From positions 1 to 34,810 of the IMG/VR virus record IMGVR_UViG_3300048837_002292: a stretch of DNA of 34,810 bases; one strand, written 5' to 3'. The position numbers were made by a program, and so were the translations under genes. This DNA comes from a virus. The notes below the pieces were generated by a model that was given only the letters and a program-made list of their open reading frames with translations, had not been told where the DNA came from and made no database searches. Shown here in pieces: positions 1-6,791 of the stretch. Numbering within the stretch: the stretch's first letter is position 1; each line of letters opens with the position of its first letter.

Positions 1-368
1 ATGCAGAATTTTTCAAATGCTACGATCGAAGGTTTTGTAACACACGACCCGTTGGCAAAAACAACAAAAACAGGGAAAACACTATGCACTTTTGCCCTTG
101 CCATCAACCATTATTCCAAGGCTGATGAGCCTCCCCGCGTTTCATTTATTGAAGTAGAGACCTGGGAAAAAATGGCCGAGGTATGTTCAAAAAACATAAC
201 TAAAGGCAAGAGGGTGCTTGTAACCGGTTCTCTCCGTCAGGACAGATAGATGCCAGCCAAACGAAAATAGCATTAGTTATTACCGATACAACCTCGCTCA
301 TTATTAAGCCTTCATTCCCTATAGATACCAATCAAAACAGAGGTCAATATGACAACAGACGAATGTGA
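1..368 (+). pseudogene. ssb: Single-stranded DNA-binding protein, frameshifted
   Basis: OB-fold SSB that would coat single-stranded DNA during phage replication. The first 82 codons end in a TAG at 247-249, far shorter than the usual core of about 105 residues. They carry the expected strands, with VSFIEVETW and LVTGSLRQDR, which resemble spirochaete SSBs as I know the family. The missing end lies in the -1 frame: from about base 246 it reads DASQTKIALVITDTTSLIIK and continues to a TGA at 366-368. SSBs normally have a Trp after QDR; restoring four bases (for example AGATGGATAGATGCC instead of AGATAGATGCC) would rejoin the frames as QDRWIDASQTK. The repeated AGAT/GATA makes a slippage deletion likely. 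The joined protein would be about 122 residues and lacks an obvious acidic C-terminal tip. Its end overlaps the next gene start. It is either a real lesion or a sequencing error. Confidence 0.8.
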
Positions 369-762
369 TGGAATAGTTTATGCCGCACTCAATACTATTA
401 ATGGAAAGATGTATGTCGGTAAGACTATTGGAACTTTTGAAGAAAGACGTAAAGGACACTTACATCCGACAACTACAAGTCTTATAAGTGTAGCTATCCG
501 TAAATACGGTGCGGAGCATTTTCGATGGATGATAATAGATCAAGCTAACAGTAAGAAGGAACTAAACAAGCTGGAAGCACACTGGATCAAAGAGTATAAT
601 ACTTACTTTGATAATGTAAATGATAATTCCCAGGGGTACAATCTCACTACCGGATCAGAAAACGGAGGTGGAAAACACAGTCAGATAACAAGCATAAGAG
701 TATTTAAAGATCGAACGTTTGTTGGTTATAGATATAGCGATGAAGTTTTAAATCGTTTATAA
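349..762 (+). CDS. GIY-YIG family endonuclease
   Basis: Small 137-residue nuclease of the GIY-YIG superfamily, the type found in free-standing phage homing endonucleases. Visible motifs: GIVYAALNTINGKMYVG near residues 8-23 (the GIY and YIG strands), the Arg-bearing helix FEERRKGHL around residue 30-38, the catalytic-type Glu in LEAHWIKEYN near 75, and the GYNLTTG strand near 97-103. After that comes a short tail (SIRVFKDRTFVGYR) that may bind DNA. The start is set by AGAGGTCAAT just upstream of the ATG at 349. It overlaps the out-of-frame end of ssb, so a homing endonuclease may have settled next to ssb, possibly trimming the ssb tail. A homing role is inference; host-takeover nuclease is an alternative. 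Confidence 0.85.
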   Translation: MTTDECDGIVYAALNTINGKMYVGKTIGTFEERRKGHLHPTTTSLISVAIRKYGAEHFRWMIIDQANSKKELNKLEAHWIKEYNTYFDNVNDNSQGYNLTTGSENGGGKHSQITSIRVFKDRTFVGYRYSDEVLNRL

Positions 763-784
763 TAAATTATTCGGAGGTACGATT

Positions 785-1036
785 ATGTATAGTGAATCAA
801 TAGCTGATAAAATTAATTCTTTAGAAGCAAAGAGAAGCCAGATACATAAGCTGATTCTTCAGGGATGGACAGATAAATCCATAGCTAACTACTTAGCTAC
901 CGATGCAAAGACTATTTCCCGATTTAGATTAGCTTTTAATCAGATAGGCCCGGATGTAACGCCGGAACAGATAATTCATATAGCAATGGCACCTATATTA
1001 AAATACAGAGCTGTAGCAACGTGCGGTAATAGATAA
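785..1036 (+). CDS. Small helix-turn-helix protein
   Basis: 83-residue protein with a helix-turn-helix at about residues 26-52 (GWTDKSIANYLATDAKTISR), the pattern of resolvase/LuxR-type HTH segments. The N-terminal helix (INSLEAKRSQIHKLIL) could pair subunits. A strong ribosome site CGGAGGT lies before the ATG. It starts 23 bases after the nuclease gene and is followed by a TATAAT box (1047-1052) and the leader of the initiator gene, so it may regulate replication-gene expression. No family name can be assigned from sequence alone; a transcription regulator is the likeliest role. Confidence 0.6.
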   Translation: MYSESIADKINSLEAKRSQIHKLILQGWTDKSIANYLATDAKTISRFRLAFNQIGPDVTPEQIIHIAMAPILKYRAVATCGNR

Positions 1037-1052
1037 AGGAATAGTGTATAAT
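1011..1052 (+). promoter_or_regulatory. Candidate promoter with CTGTAGCAA element
   Basis: A perfect TATAAT at 1047-1052 lies 36 bases after a CTGTAGCAA element (1011-1019). The same element occurs 36-38 bases before -10-like boxes at 2936 and 4018. No good -35 hexamer is visible at the standard distance, so the element may be bound by an activator or repressor. It overlaps the end of the HTH gene. Confidence 0.4.
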
Positions 1053-1074
1053 ATATAATTAGTTAAGGAGGTAT

Positions 1075-1090
1075 CCGGGTATAGACCCGG
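1075..1090 (+). other. CCGGGT/ACCCGG leader hairpin
   Basis: Perfect 6-bp inverted repeat with a four-base ATAG loop in the untranslated leader between the HTH gene and the initiator gene. There is no following T-run, so it is more likely an RNA-stability or regulatory hairpin than a terminator. Confidence 0.55.
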
Positions 1091-1112
1091 TTAGTCCGGA
1101 GAATTGTGAAAG

Positions 1113-1142
1113 TTGCAATGAATATAATCGGTATGTTATACT
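1113..1142 (+). promoter_or_regulatory. Sigma-70-type promoter for the initiator gene
   Basis: TTGCAA at 1113-1118 and TATACT at 1137-1142 with an 18-base spacer (17 if TTATAC at 1136 is used). Transcription would start near 1150 and run through the strong hairpin at 1161-1199 into the replication gene at 1226/1265. A second TATAAT at 1123-1128 sits inside the spacer. Confidence 0.45.
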
Positions 1143-1160
1143 GTTTATATAAAGTTTCAT

Positions 1161-1199
1161 CCTCCTGGGGAATCATAGCCGGCCAGCTACCCCAGGGGG
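1161..1199 (+). other. Strong leader hairpin upstream of initiator
   Basis: Ten-base-pair stem, CCTCCTGGGG (1161-1170) with CCCCAGGGGG (1190-1199), one T-G wobble, enclosing 19 bases that hold a GCCGGC core. The stem contains CCTCC, an anti-Shine-Dalgarno-like run, so it could control translation or act as a weak terminator; there is no T-run after it. Confidence 0.55.
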
Positions 1200-1225
1200 C
1201 TTACCTCTAACTCTAACGGGGAAAT

Positions 1226-2884
1226 ATGAGTAAGGGGTATAATAAAATAACAGAGGTAAGAATTATGAACAAATTACAGACCCACCACATTAGACTTAAT
1301 AATGAGATTTACGAATGTGTATTTACCCGTATGTTTGAAAATGGAGTAAATATCAAATCAGCAACAAGTATAGGAATAAATCCATTAGATAGTACCTTCC
1401 TTTTATGGTTTATGAGTTATATAGAAAGTAACAGGATGGAAATACGTAATATAGGTAATCAGGTTGGATTTATGGTTAACTATAAAACCGCCGCAGAACA
1501 GGTCGGGGAATATATGCAGAAAGATTCAGATAGGAAAATAGCTGATTATCTTAAAGGTCATTTATATAAAACAATATATACTGATGCTACTGGTAAAGTA
1601 AGACAAATAGTTAAACCATATGAATTGTCTAATTCAAAAGGACATACTACTATATATTTAACCCTGGATTATGCACTTTGTAATATGGCTTATAGAGATG
1701 TATATAATACAAGAATGTCATATGAAGCTATTGATTATTTCCCATCCCAGCAAACAGCAGATTATTATGGTATCAATAGAACATCTGTGATTAAAGATGT
1801 ATTAGGAATGGTTGATAGAGTAGAATTAGTACCATTTCAAACCAGAAAAACATTAGTTAAAGACACTACTTTAATACCACTTGGTAGTATAATAGATGTA
1901 GAAAATATGGAAGATTATAACTATAAATTAGCTAAAATGGTATGTAATAGGGAAATCCCGGAATCCCATGTCGGAAAAAGCGACAAGGCGATTACAGAAG
2001 AGCAACATGGAACTGACGATTTTCCCCTAAAAACGGAATCCCATGTCGGAAAAAGCGACACAATAGAACAGTATATAGATAAGGATATAGAAACAACAGT
2101 AGAAAAAATAGAAGTTGTTAGTTTGGAATCGGTTTCTGAGAAACCTTCCATTACCACCTTAAAGGAAAACTATGATAATGATACTTTAAGGGATACTACT
2201 TTAGAAGAAGTTCTCCAATCATTGGGTTGTGATATTAAAGAAGCAATAGCTATTATAGATGCTTATGGTAAAGTTATAACAAAGGCCGCTATAGATATGA
2301 CTGTTTCCAATATAAAGGCTGGTACTAAAGTAAATTCTCCTGCACTTTATATATCTAAGATGGCTACAGTAGCTAAAGATAAGGCTAAGAGTAACTTTAG
2401 TATTCCGAGTGTTCCGGTTTCCACTATTAGCGTTCCGAATGTTCCGACCCCGGAGCCTGTAAGAGTTAAGCCTACACGGCTGGAAAGAATCAGGCCTACT
2501 GATCTAAGCAATCCTCAGGCTGACTATACTAACTTTAAATACCAGTGTGAATGTGGACATATATATTCCGGCGGTAAATGGAAATGCCAGAAATGTAACT
2601 CACTCACTGATTATAGGGATGCTGGTAAGGAAATACAGGAAGAAATACTACAGCTTTCTATTGAAAGGAATAACAAGCCATCGGCTAAAATCGAGATAAC
2701 AAGTGGTTTTACAGGTGGTATCAGAGATGATAGAGACAATATTAAGCATTATAATTTCAAATGTGAGTGTGGAAATAAAATATACCATACCGATAAAATA
2801 TGTCAAAACTGTAATACAAATATAGACCGCCGGGACTTCGATATTCTGGTGGAAGCTTTAAACCTCGACTTAGTAGCCGTATAA
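1226..2884 (+). CDS. Replication-initiator-like protein, two zinc ribbons
   Basis: 552-residue protein with an N-terminal region (about 30-215) resembling winged-helix replication initiators of phages and plasmids, including a helix-turn-helix-like QTADYYGINRTSVIKDV. Next is a variable linker holding the octapeptide ESHVGKSD twice, encoded by two identical 27-bp DNA repeats that look like origin iterons. A helical segment (about 325-390) follows. Two zinc ribbons end the protein: CECG...CQKC near 440-455 and CECG...CQNC near 513-530. Its position beside ssb fits a replication role. The initiator role is inference from architecture and the internal repeats. Two starts are possible: ATG 1226 (after ACGGGGAAAT) and ATG 1265 (after AGAGGTAAGAATT), the latter having the better ribosome site. 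Confidence 0.6.
   Translation: MSKGYNKITEVRIMNKLQTHHIRLNNEIYECVFTRMFENGVNIKSATSIGINPLDSTFLLWFMSYIESNRMEIRNIGNQVGFMVNYKTAAEQVGEYMQKDSDRKIADYLKGHLYKTIYTDATGKVRQIVKPYELSNSKGHTTIYLTLDYALCNMAYRDVYNTRMSYEAIDYFPSQQTADYYGINRTSVIKDVLGMVDRVELVPFQTRKTLVKDTTLIPLGSIIDVENMEDYNYKLAKMVCNREIPESHVGKSDKAITEEQHGTDDFPLKTESHVGKSDTIEQYIDKDIETTVEKIEVVSLESVSEKPSITTLKENYDNDTLRDTTLEEVLQSLGCDIKEAIAIIDAYGKVITKAAIDMTVSNIKAGTKVNSPALYISKMATVAKDKAKSNFSIPSVPVSTISVPNVPTPEPVRVKPTRLERIRPTDLSNPQADYTNFKYQCECGHIYSGGKWKCQKCNSLTDYRDAGKEIQEEILQLSIERNNKPSAKIEITSGFTGGIRDDRDNIKHYNFKCECGNKIYHTDKICQNCNTNIDRRDFDILVEALNLDLVAV
1959..2060 (+). repeat. Two 27-bp iteron-like repeats inside the initiator gene
   Basis: Identical 27-bp direct repeats at 1959-1985 and 2034-2060, spaced 75 bases start to start. 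Each contains an inverted repeat TGTCG-7-CGACA (1969-1973/1981-1985 and 2044-2048/2056-2060). Exact nucleotide identity within an otherwise variable linker suggests selection on the DNA, as in lambda-type origins placed inside the initiator gene. Candidate replication origin. Confidence 0.6.
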
Positions 2885-2893
2885 ATCTCCTAT

Positions 2894-2915
2894 CCCCTGG
2901 CTCGTATAGCAGGGG
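2894..2915 (+). terminator. Hairpin after initiator gene
   Basis: CCCCTGGCT (2894-2902) pairs with AGCAGGGG (2908-2915) with one bulged G and a five-base CGTAT loop, ten bases after the initiator stop codon. No T-run follows, so it may be a factor-dependent terminator or a 3'-end protecting structure. Confidence 0.5.
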
Positions 2916-2935
2916 TAAATCCTCTTCACTAAATC

Positions 2936-2979
2936 CTGTAGCAAGAAAGTTGCGAACTCCTACATGTCTGTGATAAAAT
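2936..2979 (+). promoter_or_regulatory. Candidate promoter for 3012-4016
   Basis: Carries the shared CTGTAGCAA element (2936-2944), a -35-like TTGCGA (2950-2955) and a -10-like TAAAAT (2974-2979), spacer 18. It precedes the small membrane protein and phosphoesterase genes. Confidence 0.45.
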
Positions 2980-3011
2980 ATAGCCAGAGACTAAAAAATA
3001 GGAGAAACTAA

Positions 3012-3203
3012 ATGAAAACAATAATTAAACTGGTACTGGTAGTAATCTCATTCGTTCCGCTGTTTTGCGTGGCGATGTATCTGCCGGATTTTATACCGGC
3101 CGGGTTCTCTATTCAAAACATAGTAGATGTTACTTTTAATCTGACAATGTTGGCAGTCATCTTCACGCACATTATGGATAAGATCATCACTAAAATACAA
3201 TAA
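3012..3203 (+). CDS. Small membrane protein, two TM segments
   Basis: 63 residues with two hydrophobic stretches: about 4-26 (IIKLVLVVISFVPLFCVAMY) and about 36-56 (NIVDVTFNLTMLAVIFTHIM). Ribosome site ATAGGAGAAACTAA precedes the ATG. It lies in an early-looking promoter unit with the phosphoesterase gene. Function unknown; holin-like or exclusion roles cannot be told apart from sequence, and its distance from the lysis cassette argues against a main holin. Confidence 0.6.
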   Translation: MKTIIKLVLVVISFVPLFCVAMYLPDFIPAGFSIQNIVDVTFNLTMLAVIFTHIMDKIITKIQ

Positions 3204-3227
3204 ACCTACCTACAAGGAGACACAATA

Positions 3228-4016
3228 TTGAAAAAGCCCACGCTCTCAGATTACAGTATGGCGGTAGTATTTGGAGACCGCCATGCTCCTACCAATGACT
3301 TAAGATACGATTCCATCTTGTTACAGATCATTGCTGATTATACAGAATCAATAAGATACATCTGTGACCTCGGAGATGGTCTAAATATGGACTCGATATC
3401 CGATTATACAAAGAGTCTGGAACAGATTTCAGGTCTACAAAAAGAATTAGAAAATGATTATGCTTTCAGAACTCAGATAAACGAACGCTCGCCGGATTCC
3501 ATAAAGATACTGCTTACGTCAAATCATATATCCAGCAGGCTTGCTAAAGCTAAAGCCAGGGAATTATGGCTCTCCGATCTTAAAGTTATGGAAGAAGCTA
3601 ACTTATTGAAGCTTGCAGAACTCGGCTGGGAATTGAAAGAAGAATGGATATGGGGAAAGAAGAAAATCCTCTTTATACATGGAGATGGTAACTCAGCCGG
3701 TAGTCAGAAGAATGTAATTAACGAAGCCCGGAACCTCGTAAAAGAGAATAACATTTCTATAGTCCGTGGTCATAGCCATACTCAAGGCTGGGAAATCAGT
3801 AGAAAATTAGGCGAATATTTCCAGGCGATACAAATCGGGACAGGATACAATCTACGAAAAGCCCCTTCATACGTTAAGACAGGACATCTACTTTCAAATT
3901 GGGTTAATGGGTTCGGAGTATTTTATCTACGCCGGGACGGTAAACAGTTCTTTTATGTTCCCATAGTAATAGAAGATGGAGCCTGTATTTTTAACAATAA
4001 ATTGTATGTCGGTTGA
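3228..4016 (+). CDS. Calcineurin-like metallophosphoesterase
   Basis: 262-residue phosphoesterase of the calcineurin/Mre11 superfamily. Metal-site motifs run in the family order: GDRH at 16-19, LGDGLN at 48-53, SNH at 98-100 (usually GNH followed by D or E, here Ile), HGDG from about 151, and GHSH at 181-184. Such enzymes hydrolyse phosphoester bonds in nucleic acids or nucleotides with two metal ions; the phage substrate is unknown. The reading frame begins with TTG at 3228 after the strong site AAGGAGACACAATA; no ATG is better placed. It follows the small membrane gene by 24 bases and probably shares its transcript. Confidence 0.8.
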   Translation: MKKPTLSDYSMAVVFGDRHAPTNDLRYDSILLQIIADYTESIRYICDLGDGLNMDSISDYTKSLEQISGLQKELENDYAFRTQINERSPDSIKILLTSNHISSRLAKAKARELWLSDLKVMEEANLLKLAELGWELKEEWIWGKKKILFIHGDGNSAGSQKNVINEARNLVKENNISIVRGHSHTQGWEISRKLGEYFQAIQIGTGYNLRKAPSYVKTGHLLSNWVNGFGVFYLRRDGKQFFYVPIVIEDGACIFNNKLYVG

Positions 4017-4017
4017 T

Positions 4018-4061
4018 CTGTAGCAACACCGTTGTTTTGCAAAGGTGATTCGTACTATAAT
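4018..4061 (+). promoter_or_regulatory. Candidate promoter for the winged-helix/sigma genes
   Basis: CTGTAGCAA at 4018-4026, TTGTTT at 4032-4037 and perfect TATAAT at 4056-4061 (spacer 18). A small dyad CAAC-ACC-GTTG overlaps the -35. Third copy of the CTGTAGCAA arrangement; it starts just after the phosphoesterase stop codon. Confidence 0.55.
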
Positions 4062-4103
4062 ATTTATAATGAGATTTATAAATAATTAATTGGAGATTTA
4101 ACT

Positions 4104-4451
4104 ATGAGACAAATTACAAAAACAGAAGCACCAGAACTTACAAGAGAAGAAAAACTTCAGGAACTTGTAGTATCAACACTTGGAAAATCAACAAAGCCTA
4201 TAAGCGGAAGCTGGCTTGCGGAGCTTGGTTCTCACAAACTTAATCTTAATATTTCCGATGTGGAAATTAGACGAGTAATCCGTGAACTCAGAGCCAGCGG
4301 TTCGATCATTATCGCTAATAATCGTGGCTATGTAGTGGCACAAAGTAAAAGCGAAGTTCAGGACTATGTGGAAGCCAGGAAGAGAGAGTTACGCAGGGAG
4401 CAGAAAGCATTATCCGCAATGTTAAACAGTTACGAGAGAGCGACAGTATAA
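4104..4451 (+). CDS. Winged-helix DNA-binding protein
   Basis: 115 residues. Residues about 18-75 look like a winged helix: helix one around ELVVSTLGKSTK, a recognition-type helix at SDVEIRRVIRELRASG and a beta wing SIIIANNRGYVVA. This is followed by a charged helix (EVQDYVEARKRELRREQKAL), likely a coiled coil for pairing. Preceded by a promoter and by TTGGAGATTTAACT. Its place directly before the sigma-factor gene suggests a middle-phase regulator. A divergent small terminase would also have an HTH and helix, but a better small-terminase candidate exists at 8498-8968. Confidence 0.6.
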   Translation: MRQITKTEAPELTREEKLQELVVSTLGKSTKPISGSWLAELGSHKLNLNISDVEIRRVIRELRASGSIIIANNRGYVVAQSKSEVQDYVEARKRELRREQKALSAMLNSYERATV

Positions 4452-4462
4452 CGATTGTAAAT

Positions 4463-4483
4463 GGTCGGGCATATAGCCCGGCC
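4463..4483 (+). other. Hairpin between winged-helix and sigma genes
   Basis: GGTCGGGC (4463-4470) and GCCCGGCC (4476-4483) form an 8-bp stem with one T-G wobble and an ATATA loop. No T-run follows; it probably tunes relative expression or RNA decay rather than ending transcription. Confidence 0.5.
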
Positions 4484-4502
4484 TCCCAACTAAGGAGATC
4501 AT

Positions 4503-4967
4503 ATGAGCATATTAAATAAGCAGAGAATAGAGAAAATAGAGAAACTTACCTGGAGCATGGCAAAGGCAAAGGGGATTCCGATAGATGATATATACGATTT
4601 AACTCAGGATATTTTACTTGATGTCCATGAACGAGATACACAAGGGAAACTCCCGGCAGATGGCGTTGACGCATACATTACGGTAATGATTAAAAGTACA
4701 ATTGTAGATTGGCTTAGAGTTAATAAATCAACGGTAAGTTTAGATGAAATTGATATTGCGGATGAACATAATTCTATAGATGACATGGAAGTTAAAGTTA
4801 CGCTGGATCAATTGCGTAAGAATCTGACTCCCTGGGAATGTAAAATCTATGACAGGATCAGACAGGGACTAAGCAATGCGGAAATTGCAGAAGAACTTAA
4901 TACCACGAAGGCAACAATCGAAACTGCAAGTAGTAATATTATCAAAAAGCTAAAAAACTGTATCTGA
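4503..4967 (+). CDS. Phage sigma-70-family (ECF-size) sigma factor
   Basis: 154-residue protein with the two-domain layout of small sigma factors. The region-2-like part is about 10-80 (DDIYDLTQDILLDVHER, then YITVMIKSTIVDWLRV). A short acidic linker follows. The region-4 HTH is at about 104-152 (LTPWECKIYDRIRQGLSNAE, then NTTKATIETASSNI). It would redirect host RNA polymerase to phage promoters. The start is fixed by CTAAGGAGATCAT. It is the last gene before the terminase, so control of the late block is the natural inference. Region 2 is divergent, so a non-sigma HTH regulator remains possible. Confidence 0.7.
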   Translation: MSILNKQRIEKIEKLTWSMAKAKGIPIDDIYDLTQDILLDVHERDTQGKLPADGVDAYITVMIKSTIVDWLRVNKSTVSLDEIDIADEHNSIDDMEVKVTLDQLRKNLTPWECKIYDRIRQGLSNAEIAEELNTTKATIETASSNIIKKLKNCI

Positions 4968-4983
4968 TATATTTTTTTACATA

Positions 4984-5036
4984 AGTATTTCGCTTCTAAA
5001 ACGTTATTAATAATAGAGACACAAAAGTGAAATACT
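4984..5036 (+). promoter_or_regulatory. Long dyad upstream of late operon
   Basis: AGTATTTCGCTT (4984-4995) is an inverted copy of AAGTGAAATACT (5025-5036), 11 of 12 positions matching, separated by 29 bases containing CGTTATTAATAATAG. It sits between the sigma gene and the terminase, where a late promoter or operator is expected. The element's actual role is inference. Confidence 0.45.
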
Positions 5037-5056
5037 CCAGTTAAGTTAAGCCTTCC

Positions 5057-5086
5057 GCCTTCCAGAGAGACAAAGCTCTGGGAGGC
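5057..5086 (+). other. Stable hairpin just before the terminase gene
   Basis: GCCTTCCAGAG (5057-5067) pairs with CTCTGGGAGGC (5076-5086), 11 bp with one T-G wobble and an eight-base loop. An alternative pairing of GGGAG with CTCCC downstream is also possible. The terminase ATG at 5107 has no clear Shine-Dalgarno sequence, and the only GGGAGG lies inside this stem, so translation control is plausible. Confidence 0.5.
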
Positions 5087-5106
5087 AGTCTCTCCCCCGT
5101 TAAACA

Positions 5107-6768
5107 ATGCCGAAAGAATTTAAAAATCAGAAATATAACGCCCTCCTACACCCTGATTTAGTGACGCTGGGAATACACCTCCCAGCTTTATTACACAAAT
5201 ACGATTATGAAAAGCTCATGATACACTTACAAGAGCTGGAAGATAAAGGGCAAAAGAAACAATACCTCGCACTTGTAAAACAGATAGCAGAATCAGACTT
5301 CTGGTTTTTCATGTATTACGTTTTAGACTTCCCGATTGCTCACCCGTATTTAGTAGCACTTGCGTACAGACTACAGGATCACAAAGACGATCCGTATCTT
5401 TACCTTGCAGCAGGCCGGGGATCATGGAAGAGTACCTTCTTAACTATAGGCTTAAGCTTATGGGAAACTGCTTTAGATGCCAATATGACAACGCTGATTG
5501 TTTCGTATCAGAGACAAATGGCTACAAAACAATTACTCGGTGTCAAGCGTAATGTAGAAAACAATCCGCTTCTTTCACAGCTTTGGCCTGATATATTTTA
5601 TTCCTCCGGTGATTTCCGATCTAAGCTTACTGATAAATGGAATGAATACGCTGGGCTTTTCGTAAAACGATCTTTGAACTCTTCCGATCCTACCTTTGCA
5701 GCCTTTGGCTTCATCGAGGGAATGCCTACAGGAATGCACTTCAAAAGAGTTATTATCGACGATCCCGTTACTTTGGATAATTCTGCTACAATAGAATCTA
5801 TTGAAAAGGTCAGAAATGGGTTCAGGATGCTTACTGGACTCAAAGATAAAGTAAATGGTTGCACTACAAGGGTGGCAACAACTCGATATGATGTAAATGA
5901 CATATCAAAAGATATTATACAAAATAAGAAATATGTACATATAATCATTCCGGCAGAAGTTGACTCAAATGGGGAAGCTAAATTCGATTCTATCCCCTGT
6001 TATATGACAAGAGAACAGCTCGACCAGGAAAGAGAGGATTACGGCGACGCATATTATGCCGCACAGATGCTTCAGAATCCGACATTAGGTGGCGGCTCTG
6101 CACTTGATCCGGCCTGGTTAGACAACTGTTACTACGAAACATTACCTACTACGCTGAACTACTACATACTTATTGACCCTGCTGGTAGTAAATCAAAGAG
6201 ATCAGACTTTTCAGTCTTTGTTGTTATTGGTGTAAGCCCGGATAAACAGTTCTTCTTAATTGATATGGTGCGTGATAAGTTGGACGTTTACGAAAGATGG
6301 GCTACCCTTAAAGACTTACACAAACACTATAGACCAGACGGTGTATTCTACGAACAACAGGGTATGCAGTCAGACCTTGAAGTTTTTGAAAGAGAACAGA
6401 GAACAGATAAGTATTACATCCACATAGAAAGATACAGCTCTAACGTATCCGGGAACAAACACCGCAGAATTATGGCACTTGGCGCAATGTTCCGTAAAGG
6501 AGAATACTTCCTACCAAATGCAATATTTTACAATGGCCGGGACTTGATAGAAGAATTTGTTCAGGAAGAGTATTCCAAATATCCACACAACAGAGCGCAT
6601 GACGATATGCTCGACGCAATGAGCATGATAACACAAGTCTCAGTTATAGTCCCCGAACCATCAGCAGAAGATAAACAAAAGAACATATATCCAGTAAATC
6701 CACGCAATCCCCTTTCAGACAACTCCGGTAATGGCACATGGATGTCCGACTTTTGCCAGACCTGGTAA
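5107..6768 (+). CDS. terL: Terminase large subunit
   Basis: 553-residue packaging motor that pumps DNA into the procapsid with ATP and cuts it. ATPase: Walker-A-like GRGSWKST near 102-109 (Trp where Gly is common), Walker B VIIDDP near 215-220, and a TTR coupling motif (TRVATTRYD) near 255. RNase H-like nuclease: LIDPAG near 354-359, VFYEQQGMQSD near 418, and the final acidic HDDMLDAM near 498-505. Length is normal for the family. It opens the structural operon behind a hairpin and a long dyad. The start has no obvious ribosome site, but no better methionine precedes the conserved part. Confidence 0.93.
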   Translation: MPKEFKNQKYNALLHPDLVTLGIHLPALLHKYDYEKLMIHLQELEDKGQKKQYLALVKQIAESDFWFFMYYVLDFPIAHPYLVALAYRLQDHKDDPYLYLAAGRGSWKSTFLTIGLSLWETALDANMTTLIVSYQRQMATKQLLGVKRNVENNPLLSQLWPDIFYSSGDFRSKLTDKWNEYAGLFVKRSLNSSDPTFAAFGFIEGMPTGMHFKRVIIDDPVTLDNSATIESIEKVRNGFRMLTGLKDKVNGCTTRVATTRYDVNDISKDIIQNKKYVHIIIPAEVDSNGEAKFDSIPCYMTREQLDQEREDYGDAYYAAQMLQNPTLGGGSALDPAWLDNCYYETLPTTLNYYILIDPAGSKSKRSDFSVFVVIGVSPDKQFFLIDMVRDKLDVYERWATLKDLHKHYRPDGVFYEQQGMQSDLEVFEREQRTDKYYIHIERYSSNVSGNKHRRIMALGAMFRKGEYFLPNAIFYNGRDLIEEFVQEEYSKYPHNRAHDDMLDAMSMITQVSVIVPEPSAEDKQKNIYPVNPRNPLSDNSGNGTWMSDFCQTW

Positions 6769-6791
6769 ATCCCCCACATAACGAGTAAATA

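Noticed and set aside
240-260. Programmed -1 frameshift in ssb
   Set aside because: No slippery heptamer or following pseudoknot; a short repeat-mediated deletion explains the frame change more simply.
4968-4982. T-run after the sigma gene as an intrinsic terminator
   Set aside because: Seven T follow but no stable GC stem lies directly before them.
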